A stretch of DNA of 64,000 bases from Thermaerobacillus caldiproteolyticus (lineage in GTDB: Bacteria; Bacillota; Bacilli; Bacillales; Anoxybacillaceae): the NCBI RefSeq assembly GCF_013761245.1, contig NZ_JACDUT010000010.1, positions 1 to 64,000 of the forward strand, in the 5' to 3' direction. Within the stretch, counting starts at the first letter, position 1, and the number at the start of each line of letters is the position of its first letter. Below, in pieces: positions 16,791 through 26,107 of the stretch. The notes below the pieces were generated by a model, which made no database searches, was not told the DNA's origin, and saw only the letters and a program-made list of their open reading frames with translations. The translations under genes and the position numbers were made by a program.

Positions 16791-17364
16791 AACAGTCGAT
16801 TTTTAAACAATTTTTTGTTTCTGTTTTCTAAATCATTGAAGTATTTATAACTCAAAAATTAAACAACTATTTTTAAACACCGCTGGGAAATCGAATGGTG
16901 CTGTGTATATTTGTGTTTTAAATTGATCGCACTGCTCTCAGAAGGCAGAAGTAGTCTCTATGATTCTTAAACTCGGTAAACTTTTACATTACAAGGGATA
17001 TAAGTTCCATTTTGTATGGGATGATTTTTTTACTCTACGGCTAATCGATAGACGTAGTCTAAAAGACTGCGGGATTTGTCATCGCCGATTAAGCGTAATA
17101 ATAGTAGAACGCTCGTAAAATAGAGGAACAGGTAGGAAGCCTCTTCCTTTCATCGATTTATCCACGAAAGAAATTATGCACGTAGTAAAGAGACTTGACT
17201 TATGAATGTGTAATATCTACTAGTACTCTTGGTAAGGAATTTCTCAAACTCCGGAATACGATGAGCGTCAGTTCCATGAGTTGAAGGACGCTGGACGGAC
17301 TGAAGCAGCCGTGATGATATTGTTTTTCATCGATATCCGTTGCATGTACAACTATGCCTCTCAT
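16791..17364. other. Intergenic, probable decayed coding sequence
   Basis: No intact gene. A plus-strand frame ending at 17395 reads EYDERQFHELKDAGRTEAAV, then FFIDIRCMYNYASHLMHKIAY, which looks like a protein tail, but upstream it breaks within about 50 codons. I cannot name it. The frame runs into the IS-like end at 17365-17404. Confidence 0.35.
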
Positions 17365-17404
17365 CTTATGCATAAGATTGCGTATTTATTTTAGTTCTGC
17401 AACA
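17365..17404 (-). repeat. IS-like terminal sequence, copy 3
   Basis: On the minus strand it reads TGTTGCAGAACTAAAATAAA, then TACGCAATCTTATGCATAAG, matching copy 2 (7571-7604) closely. It lies 77 bases upstream of the sirtuin gene. Confidence 0.45.
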
Positions 17405-17480
17405 CCATCATAGTTTGTAAAAACAATTTTATAAAAAATAGAGAAAAAATATATAATTAAAAGAGAAAGGGGGAGTATTC

Positions 17481-18254
17481 ATGGAAAAAATAAAGGAACT
17501 TGCACAAATCATTAAAAATGCAAAAAACATTACAATATTCACCGGAGCAGGAATGAGCACAGAATCGGGAATTCCTGATTTCAGAGGCGATAATGGTATA
17601 TATTCACAAGAAGAAGATGTGGAGAATTATATATCAGAATACTATTTTAATAGAAATCCGAAAGATTTTTGGGCAAAATTTAAACGAATTTTTTCCTTGA
17701 AATTAATGGGGAATTTTGAACCAAACAAAGGACATCTATTTTTAAAGGAATTAGAAGATATGGGGAAAAATATAACGGTTTTAACACAGAATATTGATGG
17801 GTTGCATCATAAAGCAGGAAATTCCAATATTATTGAATTACATGGAACCCTTCAAACTGCTACATGTCCAAAATGTCAAACAAAATACGATTTAAAGTTT
17901 ATTAACGAACATGATGTTCCAAGATGTAATAAAACAAACAAAAAGGGAGAAGTCTGTAATTTTATTTTAAAACCTGATGTTGTGCTGTTTGGCGGTATGG
18001 TTCAAAAGTTCGACGAAGCATTAAATAAAGCTTATAACAGTGATCTTTTCATTGCAATGGGAACGAGCCTTGAAGTATCTCCCGTTAATCAAATTCCTGT
18101 TTATTTATCTTATCAAGCCCTTAAAATCAAAAAAGCAATGATTAATAAAACGCCAACAAAAATGGATCATTTATTTGATATTGTTATTTATGAAGGAATA
18201 GGAGATACGGTTACAAAAATAAATGAATATCTAAAAGATCAAACGAACTCATAA
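17481..18254 (+). CDS. cobB: NAD-dependent protein deacylase (sirtuin, Sir2 family)
   Basis: The 257-residue protein has all core Sir2 motifs: FTGAGMSTESGIPDFRG at residues 20-36 (NAD pocket), LTQNIDGLHHKAG near residue 112 with catalytic His from ELHGTLQ near residue 129, a zinc site CPKC (about 138-141) with C...C about 25 residues later (RCNK, EVCNF), KPDVVLFGGMV near residue 174 and MGTSLEVSP near residue 198. It removes acetyl or acyl groups from lysines in the cytoplasm using NAD. No partner domain is fused, so I read it as a metabolic deacylase, not a sirtuin-based defence gene. GGGGGAG precedes the ATG. The gene is AT-rich and lies between two IS-like ends (17404 and 18352), so it may have been moved. 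Confidence 0.92.
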   Translation: MEKIKELAQIIKNAKNITIFTGAGMSTESGIPDFRGDNGIYSQEEDVENYISEYYFNRNPKDFWAKFKRIFSLKLMGNFEPNKGHLFLKELEDMGKNITVLTQNIDGLHHKAGNSNIIELHGTLQTATCPKCQTKYDLKFINEHDVPRCNKTNKKGEVCNFILKPDVVLFGGMVQKFDEALNKAYNSDLFIAMGTSLEVSPVNQIPVYLSYQALKIKKAMINKTPTKMDHLFDIVIYEGIGDTVTKINEYLKDQTNS

Positions 18255-18272
18255 AGAGTTCGTTTGATTTTA
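18240..18272 (+). terminator. Terminator overlapping the sirtuin stop codon
   Basis: CAAACGAACTC pairs perfectly with GAGTTCGTTTG. The stop codon lies in the ATAAA loop and ATTTT follows. Confidence 0.85.
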
Positions 18273-18351
18273 GGGGATATTATGAAAAAAACATACAGGG
18301 ATAGTCCAAAATTATTTTATACAAAAAACATTTATGTTTAAAATTTGAACC

Positions 18352-18397
18352 TGTTGCAAAACTCATAAGCATGCATAAATGAACGTAGAAAATCCAT
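18352..18397 (+). repeat. IS-like terminal sequence, copy 4
   Basis: It begins TGTTGCAAAACTCATAAG and continues ATGCATAAATGAAC, then AAAATCCA. It is the best match to copy 1 at 45-90, in opposite orientation. No transposase follows before the acyl-CoA dehydrogenase gene. Confidence 0.5.
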
Positions 18398-18605
18398 CAT
18401 CGTGAAAATGATGTACAGTGACTAAACATACACTTCTGGATGGATATATCGTCATCTACAACATACTTTTTCTGATAAGAATGATTGCATTTTAGCACTT
18501 AGTATGATCTGTATGCGGAAGCTCGGATACAAGACATGGACAGTTTTATTAAAGTTAAAAATAAACCTTGTATTTTCTGAAATTTCTTAATAAAATAAAA
18601 TCAAC

Positions 18606-18623
18606 ATACTAACTGGTTGGTAT
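18606..18623. promoter_or_regulatory. TetR-type operator candidate upstream of the catabolic cluster
   Basis: ATACTAACTGGTTGGTAT is an imperfect palindrome 60-80 bases before the acyl-CoA dehydrogenase start. A sister site with the same ATACTAAC half lies at 23655-23673, just after the TetR gene and before the ligase gene. The TetR protein at 23017-23586 is the natural candidate to bind both. The sites differ by one base in centre spacing, which weakens the case. Confidence 0.45.
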
Positions 18624-18686
18624 ATTGTTAAACAACATGAATATTCATAAGATAGAAGAATTTTTTATTTGAATGGAGAGGATAAT

Positions 18687-19865
18687 ATGTTCTTGCGCCT
18701 CACAGATGAACAGAGAATGGTCCAAAAAGCCATCAGAAAGTTTGTAGAAAAAGAGCTCATGCCTCTGGAAAATGAAGTGCTGAGAAATGAGAGAGAAGGA
18801 AGACCAAGCCTCCCGCCAGGTAAACTTAAGGAACTTCAATTAAAAGCAAAAGAAGCGGGGTTCTGGGGAATCAACACACCTGCGGAATACGGCGGCGCTG
18901 ACCTCGGGAATGTCATGATGGCGATTGTAATTATGGAGGTTTCGAAAACGTTTGTTCCTTTCCAATTTGGAGGATCGGCAGATAATATCCTCTATTACGC
19001 CAATGAAGAACAGAAGAAAAAATACTTAATTCCTACCATCAACGGCGAGAAAAAATCATGCTTTGCCATGACCGAACCTAGTGCAGGCTCCGATACAAGA
19101 AATATTAAAATGACAGCAGTAAAAGACGGAAATGAATGGGTGTTAAACGGAGAAAAAACGTTCATTACTGGCGGAAATGAAGCAGATTTTGTCATGGTGA
19201 TTGCCATTACTGATAAAGAAAGGCATAAGGCGACTTTAGGACGTGAAGGAGTCACATGTTTTATTGTTGACCGCGATATGGGCTGGAGATCCGAGTATAT
19301 ACATACGATGGGACAGTCAGGACCTGCCAGCTTAATATTTGAAAATGTCCGCGTTCCGGAAGAAAACATTTTAGGTGAATTGCATGGCGGTTATAAACTC
19401 GGATTAGAATGGATTGGATATGCGAGATGGGTTGTTGGAGCGCGAGCAGTCGGAGCTGCAGAACGTTTGCTGCAAATGGCGATCGATTATTCAAAAGAGC
19501 GCATCACCTTCGGAAAACCGATTGCAGAAAGACAGGCTATTCAATGGCAGATTGCTGATTCGGCGGTGGAAATCGAGGCGGCAAAATGGCTCGTGCTCAA
19601 TGCAGCTTTTACGCTGGATCAAGGGGAGGATAACCGGCATTTAGCATCGATGGCGAAATTGTACGGTGCGAATATGGGAAATAGAGTCGTAGACAGAGTT
19701 CTGCAAATTCATGGTGGAATGGGTTATACGAAGGAGCTGCCAATTGAACGCTGGTACCGCGAAGCAAGACTTTGGAGAATTTACGATGGTACGGATGAAA
19801 TCCAGCGCATGATTATTGCTAGAAATCTATTAAAAGGGCATGTAAAAATCGGTCAATTTATTTAA
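18687..19865 (+). CDS. Acyl-CoA dehydrogenase
   Basis: The product is 392 residues from the ATG at 18687, which follows GGAGAGG; a TTG 18 bases earlier is in frame but lies before the site. The family blocks are in order: an N-terminal helical domain, CFAMTEPSAGSDTRNIK (about residues 118-134, FAD and substrate contact), WVLNGEKTFITGG near residue 151, RITFGKPIAERQAIQWQIAD near residue 271, and the C-terminal QIHGGMGYTKELPIERWYRE, then YDGTDEIQRMIIARN with the Glu position of the catalytic base. It oxidises an acyl-CoA to the enoyl-CoA using FAD. It is first in a same-strand cluster of CoA-thioester enzymes. The chain type it prefers is unknown. Confidence 0.92.
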   Translation: MFLRLTDEQRMVQKAIRKFVEKELMPLENEVLRNEREGRPSLPPGKLKELQLKAKEAGFWGINTPAEYGGADLGNVMMAIVIMEVSKTFVPFQFGGSADNILYYANEEQKKKYLIPTINGEKKSCFAMTEPSAGSDTRNIKMTAVKDGNEWVLNGEKTFITGGNEADFVMVIAITDKERHKATLGREGVTCFIVDRDMGWRSEYIHTMGQSGPASLIFENVRVPEENILGELHGGYKLGLEWIGYARWVVGARAVGAAERLLQMAIDYSKERITFGKPIAERQAIQWQIADSAVEIEAAKWLVLNAAFTLDQGEDNRHLASMAKLYGANMGNRVVDRVLQIHGGMGYTKELPIERWYREARLWRIYDGTDEIQRMIIARNLLKGHVKIGQFI

Positions 19866-19923
19866 TGTTGAAAGCGCTATCTAATGGATATTGGAGTATA
19901 TATAATTTCAGGAGGAATGGAAA

Positions 19924-20688
19924 ATGGGTGGAAGATTTGAAGGAAGAGTAGCATTTGTAACAGGCGGAAGCCGCGGAATCGGAAGAGCGATCGTTGAGCT
20001 CTTTGCAGAAGAAGGAGCAAAAGTGGCTATTATCGATTTGAATGAAGAAGCGTTGAATCAAACGACAAGCGAATTAAAAGCAAAAGGGTATGATGTTTAT
20101 TCTAGAGTGGCAAATGTCACCGATGCGTCCCAAGTGGAAAGCGTGGCGAAAGAAGTAGTCGACACGTTTGGATCGATTGATATTCTCGTGAACAATGCAG
20201 GGGTGATTCGTGATAACCTGCTCTTTAAAATGACAGACTCTGATTGGGAAACCGTGATGGATGTTCATTTAAAGGGATCGTTTTATTGCGCTCGTGCCGT
20301 CCAAAAATATATGGTAGAGAAACAATATGGCCGCATCATAAACATTTCTTCCACGTCGGCTCTCGGTAACCGCGGTCAGGCCAATTATGCCACAGCAAAA
20401 GCAGGGCTGCAAGGATTTACAAAAACACTTGCCATCGAACTTGGGAAATTTGGGATTACTACTAATGCGGTAGCTCCTGGATTTATCGAAACGGATATGA
20501 CAAAAGAAACGGCAAGACGAATCGGTATTTCATTCGAGGAGCTCATCAATATCAGTGTTTCACAAATCCCGGTTGGAAGAAGCGGAAAGCCGTCCGACGT
20601 TGCTCATGCTGTTGCCTTCTTTGCAGACGAGAAATCTTCCTTTATCAACGGCCAAGTCTTATATGTAGCTGGAGGCCCAAAAAATTAA
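19924..20688 (+). CDS. SDR-family oxidoreductase (FabG-like 3-hydroxyacyl dehydrogenase)
   Basis: The 254-residue classic short-chain dehydrogenase has the cofactor motif TGGSRGIG (residues 14-21), NNAG near residue 90, catalytic Ser in INISSTSAL near residue 141 and the YATAK pair (Tyr and Lys) near residues 155-159, followed by NAVAPGFIETDM. Asp in IIDLN after the second strand suggests NAD rather than NADP, fitting a catabolic 3-hydroxyacyl-CoA dehydrogenase. AGGAGG lies before the ATG. It sits 58 bases after the acyl-CoA dehydrogenase and before two hydratase-type genes, which supports a beta-oxidation role over fatty acid synthesis. Confidence 0.88.
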   Translation: MGGRFEGRVAFVTGGSRGIGRAIVELFAEEGAKVAIIDLNEEALNQTTSELKAKGYDVYSRVANVTDASQVESVAKEVVDTFGSIDILVNNAGVIRDNLLFKMTDSDWETVMDVHLKGSFYCARAVQKYMVEKQYGRIINISSTSALGNRGQANYATAKAGLQGFTKTLAIELGKFGITTNAVAPGFIETDMTKETARRIGISFEELINISVSQIPVGRSGKPSDVAHAVAFFADEKSSFINGQVLYVAGGPKN

Positions 20689-20709
20689 GCGAAACGGGGT
20701 GACCATTAC

Positions 20710-21159
20710 ATGTTCACGGAACACATTGGAAAATGTTCTAATAAGGTTAAGAATATTGTTGAAAGAAGCGCTGTAAAAAAGTTCGTGGAAGCGATTGGTG
20801 ATCCGAATCCAATCTATTGGGATGAGGAAACGGGAAAAAAATCAAGATATAAAAACAATATCGCTCCTCCAACATTTCCAAGGGTTTTTGATTACGGCGT
20901 GATTAATGAATTGAAACTTCCAAGTAAGGGGCTTATTCACGGTGAGCAAATCTTCCATTATGAACGTCCTCTTCTCGTAGGAGAAGAAATTATCTGTTAC
21001 TCGAAAGTGGAAGATTACTATGAGAAAAAAGGAAGCATCGGTAAGTTAGGATTTTTGGTCATAAAAAGCTACGGGGAAGATCCGTCAGGTCAAATCATCT
21101 TCACTTCTACACAAACTATCATCATAACAGAAGCGGTAAGAAAGGCGATGATCGTGTGA
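20710..21159 (+). CDS. MaoC-like hydratase, N-terminal-type subunit (FAS1_DH-like)
   Basis: The 149-residue hot-dog-fold protein starts with a MaoC_dehydrat_N-type domain: AVKKFVEAIGDPNPIYWDEE near residue 22, then APPTFPRVFDYG and HGEQIFHYERPLLVGEEI. In this family one protein binds the acyl chain and a partner MaoC protein carries the catalytic Asp and His. The next gene is that partner and overlaps its stop codon, so the pair probably forms a heteromeric enoyl-CoA hydratase. The start ATG follows AACGGGGTGACC. Confidence 0.85.
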   Translation: MFTEHIGKCSNKVKNIVERSAVKKFVEAIGDPNPIYWDEETGKKSRYKNNIAPPTFPRVFDYGVINELKLPSKGLIHGEQIFHYERPLLVGEEIICYSKVEDYYEKKGSIGKLGFLVIKSYGEDPSGQIIFTSTQTIIITEAVRKAMIV

Positions 21160-21557
21160 AAAAGCTCATAGAATTACAAGTGGGAGATTCACTAGGAGAG
21201 GTGCAGCTCAATCCTGTTTCTCGGCTGGACTTAATTAAATATGCCGGAGCTTCCGGGGATTACAATCCTATTCATACCATTGATGAAGAAGCAAAAAAAG
21301 CCGGTTTACCGGGAATTATTGCACACGGAATGTGGACAATGGGAAATCTCTCAAAGCTGTTCACCTCTTATTATGAAGAAGGTTTTATACAGGATTATTC
21401 GGTCCGGTTCAAAGGAATGGTTTTTCTTAACGATGTCATTACACTAAAAGCAACTTTGAAAGAAAGAATTGGGAATAAACTGCGTTTTAACGTGTTGGCG
21501 GTGAATCAAAGCGGAAATGAAGTGGTAAAGGGAGAGGTAGTGTTTTCTCAATATTAA
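21156..21557 (+). CDS. MaoC-family enoyl-CoA hydratase, catalytic-type subunit
   Basis: The 133-residue single hot-dog domain contains the R-hydratase signature: YAGASGDYNPIHTIDEEA near residue 29, with the Asp, Asn and His of the hydratase motif, followed by GLPGIIAHGMWTMG. The GTG start overlaps the previous stop (GTGTGA), so the two MaoC-type proteins are translationally coupled and probably made in equal amounts. With the upstream SDR and downstream thiolase it supplies the hydration step of a beta-oxidation-like route. Confidence 0.88.
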   Translation: MKKLIELQVGDSLGEVQLNPVSRLDLIKYAGASGDYNPIHTIDEEAKKAGLPGIIAHGMWTMGNLSKLFTSYYEEGFIQDYSVRFKGMVFLNDVITLKATLKERIGNKLRFNVLAVNQSGNEVVKGEVVFSQY

Positions 21558-21733
21558 ACTCTCTGCAGATCGGACATCCACTAATCACTTTAGGGATGAG
21601 CACGAAAATAATGTAATAGCATTTGTCATTGGAAGGTTTCTTAGCTGTGAAAGAAAGCCCGGTGACAAGAGGAATCTCTTGGTTACTGGGTTTTCGCTAA
21701 GTTGTTTTTATTTTACAAGGAGTGTGGGAAACA

Positions 21734-22906
21734 GTGAAAAGAGATGCTGTTATTGTTTCAGCGGTCCGCACAGCCATAGGCAGGCAAGGTGGTGCGCTCG
21801 CCTCTGTACCAGCGCATATATTTGGAGCGGAAGTGATCAAAGAAGCAATTCAACGGGCAAACGTCAGACCTGAAATGATAGATGATGTGATTTTAGGAAA
21901 TGTTTTGAGCGGCGGCGGAAATATTGCAAGATTAACAGCGTTACAAACCGGTTTGTCCATTGAAATTACAGGATTAACCGTTGATAGGCAGTGCGGGTCA
22001 GGAATCAATGCAGTAAACCTAGCAGCACAGGCGATTCGTGCTGGAGATGGCGATATTTATATAGCTGGAGGGATTGAGAGCATGAGCCGGGCGCCATATT
22101 TAATGGACCGTCCGGAAAAACCATACAGTTCTACCCCTCCAAGTTTCCGGAAGTCACAGCTGTCACCGAAAGAAATTGGCGATCCACCAATGGGAATTAC
22201 GGCGGAAAATCTCGTGAAAAAATATAACATTAGCAGAGAGGAACAGGACGAATTTGCGTTCAGAAGCCAGCAAAGAATGGCTGCTGCAATGGAGGAAGGC
22301 CGGTTTAATGAGCAAATTGTTCCTATTACCATTCCAGTCAGAAAAGGGGAGCCGATCGTATTCAAAACCGATGAACACCCTCGGCCCCAAACAACTATGG
22401 AAGCACTGTCAAAGCTCCAGCCTGCTTTTCTAGAAGGAGGTACCGTTACAGCCGGGAATAGTTCTGGTTTAAATGACGCTGCATCGGCATTGGTAATCAT
22501 GTCAAGAGAAAAGGCAGAAGAGTTGGGTTTAACCCCGTTAGCCATTGTCAGAGAGTATGCCGTAGCAGGTGTAGACCCTAATATTATGGGGATCGGACCT
22601 GTTTCGGCGACAAGAAAAGTGCTGAAAAAAGCGGGGCTTTCCTTGGAAGATATCGATATCATTGAAATTAATGAAGCATTCGCCGCGCAAGTTATTGCAT
22701 GTGACAGGGAACTGAACATGGACCCGGAAAAGGTAAATGTGAACGGCGGTGCGATCGCCCATGGGCACCCGCTCGGTGCAACCGGTGCCATCCTTATCAC
22801 AAAGGCGGTATACGAATTAAAACGCTCTGGAGGAAGATATGCTCTGATTACGGCTTGTATTGGAGGAGGACAGGGGATTGCCACCATTATTGAACGTGAA
22901 CAATAA
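21734..22906 (+). CDS. Thiolase (acetyl-CoA C-acyltransferase)
   Basis: The product is 390 residues if it starts at the GTG at 21734, 9 bases after AAGGAGTG; a GTG at 21722 would overlap that site. All thiolase active-site elements are present: the nucleophile Cys in [15 protein letters not shown] near residue 90, NEAFAAQ near residue 317, His in [15 protein letters not shown] near residue 348 and the second Cys in [10 protein letters not shown] near residue 378. It cleaves a 3-ketoacyl-CoA with CoA, or condenses two acyl-CoAs. It closes the cycle begun by the four preceding genes. A long open frame on the opposite strand here is only a shadow. Confidence 0.92.
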   Translation: MKRDAVIVSAVRTAIGRQGGALASVPAHIFGAEVIKEAIQRANVRPEMIDDVILGNVLSGGGNIARLTALQTGLSIEITGLTVDRQCGSGINAVNLAAQAIRAGDGDIYIAGGIESMSRAPYLMDRPEKPYSSTPPSFRKSQLSPKEIGDPPMGITAENLVKKYNISREEQDEFAFRSQQRMAAAMEEGRFNEQIVPITIPVRKGEPIVFKTDEHPRPQTTMEALSKLQPAFLEGGTVTAGNSSGLNDAASALVIMSREKAEELGLTPLAIVREYAVAGVDPNIMGIGPVSATRKVLKKAGLSLEDIDIIEINEAFAAQVIACDRELNMDPEKVNVNGGAIAHGHPLGATGAILITKAVYELKRSGGRYALITACIGGGQGIATIIEREQ

Positions 22907-23016
22907 CACTGTTCAGTTGGCAAGAAATTATATGAACAACACCTAAAATTTTTAGTAGAGCTTTGAAATGTGCCGTAATTTAATTAATGAAAACTTCTAC
23001 AGAAAGGAACGAACAC

Positions 23017-23586
23017 ATGAAGGAAAAAATTATCGAAACAAGCATTGAACTATTTGACCAGAAAGGCTTTAAAGAAACATCCGTACAAGATATTGTCGAA
23101 TCTATCGGGGTGACAAAAGGAACATTTTACTATTATTTCAAAGGTAAAGAGGAATTGTTAGGAGATATTTGTTTGACCTATATTGAGGATCTCGTAAGGC
23201 AGCAGGAACAAATTTTAGAAGATCCTAATAAGGATTGTACAGCAAAGCTATATGATATTGTTTATATGCTGATCAATAACATTAAAACGCAGCGGAGAAG
23301 TGCGAGAATTTTCTTCCGTGAAATGAGACACTTAAATGAGTTGCACTTGCAGGAAATTAAAGCAAAGCGAAGAGTATTTCGCGAAAATTACCAAAAGTTA
23401 ATTGAAGAAGGAATAACAAAACGAGAATTTAAAAATAATCCTAACCCAGATATGCTGACATTTGGAATTTTAGGGATAACAAACTGGAGTTATTACTGGT
23501 TTAATCCTGAGGGAGAAGTATCGGAAGAAAAGCTCGCTGAAATCTATGTGGACTTGATATTAAACGGAATTAAAAAATCAGATTAA
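23017..23586 (+). CDS. TetR-family regulator of the catabolic cluster
   Basis: The product is 189 residues from the ATG at 23017, which has AGAAAGGA 8 bases upstream; an in-frame ATG at 22987 has no site. The N-terminal HTH is typical: SIELFDQKGFKETSVQDIVE, then SIGVTKGTFYYYFKGKEEL (about residues 8-46). The C-terminal ligand domain is helical and resembles FadR-type TetR repressors of fatty-acid degradation. It lies between the thiolase and the acyl-CoA ligase, close to one operator-like palindrome (23655-23673) and in the same cluster as another (18606-18623). The inducer is probably an acyl-CoA; this is inference. Confidence 0.85.
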   Translation: MKEKIIETSIELFDQKGFKETSVQDIVESIGVTKGTFYYYFKGKEELLGDICLTYIEDLVRQQEQILEDPNKDCTAKLYDIVYMLINNIKTQRRSARIFFREMRHLNELHLQEIKAKRRVFRENYQKLIEEGITKREFKNNPNPDMLTFGILGITNWSYYWFNPEGEVSEEKLAEIYVDLILNGIKKSD

Positions 23587-23654
23587 TCCTTTTTAGGTGA
23601 AGATCCAGCAAAATTTGATTTAAGTATTTAAAAAATATTCGCTTCATATAAATC

Positions 23655-23673
23655 ATACTAACTTAGTTAGTGT
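23655..23673. promoter_or_regulatory. TetR-type operator candidate before the acyl-CoA ligase gene
   Basis: ATACTAACTTAGTTAGTGT has inverted halves ACTAACT/AGTTAGT and shares ATACTAAC with the site at 18606. It lies 270 bases before the ligase start and 70 bases after the regulator's stop. Confidence 0.45.
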
Positions 23674-23944
23674 CAAGCGGTAAGACGAGCGCCGCTACTT
23701 TTTTGTCATGGAAAGAGATACATGGCACCGATTGTGCATTCTCTTTTCATGCCCTTCCTTAAAAAAATTAGGTAAACTACCGCCGCTTTACTTCGGGTTG
23801 AAGTAGGAGAAGACTTTTTTCGGAATTATGTTAAAGGGGGTTACATCTTCCAGCTAACACGCTGTTGCAAATTCGCAGATAATTTTTCGATTCAGCGAAA
23901 GGATTATTGGGTGTCATCATCTGAATAAAGAAGGAGTGATTAAT

Positions 23945-25642
23945 ATGCTTACCCTCCACCATAAATTCTGGCCGAAAACGACAAAGTCTTTAATAGTCCC
24001 GCAAACCTCAATGTACGATAACCTCAAAGTTTCGGCCAATCGTTATCCTGACCATGAGGCAATCTATTACTATGGTCAAACAATGAGTTACCGTCAGCTA
24101 GATGATGAGGTTCATGCACTGGCTGGATATTTACAGCAAAAATTAGGCGTATCAAAAGGGGATAGAGTTTTACTATTGATGCAGAATTCTCCACAGTTTA
24201 TTATCGCTTACTATGCGATTGTGAGAGCCAATGCCGTTGTTGTTCCCATCAATCCCATGCTGACAACCAGTGAATTAGCGTTTTATATAAAAGATGCTGA
24301 AATCAGAACTGCCATTATAGGACAGGAATTGTATGAAAAAGTGGCCCCGCTGCTTAACACAACCTCTCTCGATCATCTTCTTATAGCTGCTTACTCAGAT
24401 TATATTAGGACCGATTTTGAAGGAAGTTTACCAAAAGAAGCAGAAGCTCCGCGGATCATCTTTGACAAGTCAAATCATTTTCTATGGATGGATGCGATAA
24501 ACGCCAAATATTCACCTGGAGAGCATTTGTCTTATGCTGATGATCTTATCGTTCTTCCCTACACTTCCGGCACTACCGGGCTACCAAAAGGATGTATGCA
24601 TACAAACAGAACCGTTCAAGCAAATACGGTTGGCGCTTATCATTGGTCAAGGGTTACACCTAATACGGTTCATTTAGCGACATTGCCGTTCTTTCATGTT
24701 ACCGGTATGGTTCACAGCATGCACATGCCAATCTACAGCGGCAGCCGGATGGTCATCATGACAAGATGGAATCGTGATACGGCTATCGAGCTGATTAAGA
24801 CACAAAAATGCACCCATTGGGTTACAATCAGTACGATGCTGGTCGATTTCTTATCCAATCCAACATTAAAACCGGAAGATCTCTCTTCTTTAACATCTAT
24901 TTCAGGGGGAGGAGCTACGTTTCCGGAAGCATTGGGAGAAAAGCTTTATCAATTGACAGGGTTACACTTTGTGGAAGGATATGGACTTTCCGAAACGATC
25001 GCCCAAACCCACACTAATCCGCCAGACCGACCTAAAATGCAATGTCTCGGTATTCCAACATTTGATGTAGATGCACGTATCATTGACCCTGTAACGCATC
25101 AGGAGCTTGGGGTTGGCGAAGTCGGAGAAATTGTTGTCAATGGTCCGCAAGTGATGGTTGGCTATTATAACAGGGAGGAAGAAAACCGGAACGCCTTTAT
25201 TGAACTCGATGGCAAATTGTTTTTCCGGACAGGGGATATGGGTCGTTACGATGAAGAAGGCTATTTCTTTATTGTGGACCGCGTAAAACGAATGATCAAT
25301 GCTTCCGGTTTCAAAGTGTGGCCAACTGAAGTAGAGTCCTATCTTTACAAGCATCCAGCTGTCCAACAGGCATGTGTCGTTGGAGTTCCTGATCCAAAAA
25401 GGGGCGAAACGGTAAAAGCATTTATCATCTTACACGAAGGTTATGAAGGAAAAGTGAGAGAAGAAGACATTATCGAATGGTCGAAAAAGCATATGGCTGC
25501 TTACAAATATCCGCGTTATGTTGAATTCAGAAAGGAATTCCCGATGACAAGCAGCGGGAAAATACTGTGGAGAAAACTTCAGGAAGAAGAATGGGAAAAA
25601 GTAAAAACGAATCCAACGGCTGATCCACCTAAATCTACTTAA
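23945..25642 (+). CDS. Long- or medium-chain acyl-CoA synthetase (AMP-forming)
   Basis: The product is 565 residues from the ATG at 23945, 8 bases after AAGGAG; the GTG at 23936 overlaps that site. The ANL motifs are YTSGTTGLPKGCMHTNR (A3, near residue 199), LPFFHVTGMVHSM, EGYGLSET (A5, near 347), FFRTGDMGRYDEEGYFFIVD (A7/A8, near 427) and the catalytic Lys in MTSSGKILWRK near the end. It activates a carboxylic acid to its CoA ester with ATP, feeding the dehydrogenase, hydratases and thiolase upstream. It ends just before a broken LivH-like gene, which suggests an uptake system once followed. The exact acid is unknown. Confidence 0.9.
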   Translation: MLTLHHKFWPKTTKSLIVPQTSMYDNLKVSANRYPDHEAIYYYGQTMSYRQLDDEVHALAGYLQQKLGVSKGDRVLLLMQNSPQFIIAYYAIVRANAVVVPINPMLTTSELAFYIKDAEIRTAIIGQELYEKVAPLLNTTSLDHLLIAAYSDYIRTDFEGSLPKEAEAPRIIFDKSNHFLWMDAINAKYSPGEHLSYADDLIVLPYTSGTTGLPKGCMHTNRTVQANTVGAYHWSRVTPNTVHLATLPFFHVTGMVHSMHMPIYSGSRMVIMTRWNRDTAIELIKTQKCTHWVTISTMLVDFLSNPTLKPEDLSSLTSISGGGATFPEALGEKLYQLTGLHFVEGYGLSETIAQTHTNPPDRPKMQCLGIPTFDVDARIIDPVTHQELGVGEVGEIVVNGPQVMVGYYNREEENRNAFIELDGKLFFRTGDMGRYDEEGYFFIVDRVKRMINASGFKVWPTEVESYLYKHPAVQQACVVGVPDPKRGETVKAFIILHEGYEGKVREEDIIEWSKKHMAAYKYPRYVEFRKEFPMTSSGKILWRKLQEEEWEKVKTNPTADPPKST

Positions 25643-25659
25643 AAAAAGGGGGAGAACGG

Positions 25660-25745
25660 ATGGAGATTTTCATACAGCAGTTATTAATGGATTAATATTT
25701 GGAAGCGTTTTCTATAAATTGTCACTCGTTATAGATTATAAGCAA
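25660..25745 (+). pseudogene. Remnant of a LivH-type ABC permease start
   Basis: After a strong site (AAAGGGGGAG) an ATG begins MEIFIQQLL and then meets a stop. Shifting frame by one gives NGLIFGSVFYK, the usual continuation of branched-chain amino acid type (HAAT) permeases. Only about 25 codons survive and the rest of the permease and its partners are gone. It implies that the ligase gene was once followed by a LivHMGF-type importer for the pathway's substrate. Confidence 0.65.
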
Positions 25746-25927
25746 ATCTACTTGCTGTTTTGGGATTGTCTTTAGTTTTAGATGTCCGTACCGAAACGAT
25801 CTCGTTCTTTAAAAAATAATACAATAAATGAGAATTGTCTTCACTTCTGCATATAGACGTGAATTTTATAATTATCAAAGACATAAATTTTTATGTTGCA
25901 TTGTATCGGATGCCTTAAATGCAGATA

Positions 25928-25956
25928 AACACCGTTCGAATTTTTCGAACGGTGTT
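25928..25956. terminator. Perfect inverted repeat, possible terminator
   Basis: AACACCGTTCGAA and TTCGAACGGTGTT form a perfect 13-base stem with a TTT loop. No clear T run follows on either strand. It lies between the plus-strand catabolic cluster and the convergent beta-helix gene. Confidence 0.5.
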
Positions 25957-26107
25957 AAAAATAGTTGTTTAATATCTTGGAACAGTAACTAATCTTTTCA
26001 CATAAGAATAACAATAAAGTGGTTTAAAAATCTCTATCTTCTTCAACGTAACTAGATTTGTGCTGATGGAATTTATAGTTATCAATCTTTATGGGTTACT
26101 CTTATAA

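Noticed and set aside
17481-18254. Sirtuin as part of an anti-phage system
   Set aside because: Defence sirtuins are usually fused or paired with effector genes. This one is a plain 257-residue deacylase with nothing recognisable beside it.
22057-22923. A 288-codon open frame opposite the thiolase gene
   Set aside because: It mirrors the thiolase coding region, has no start site of its own and encodes a low-complexity product. The thiolase motifs on the plus strand are complete.
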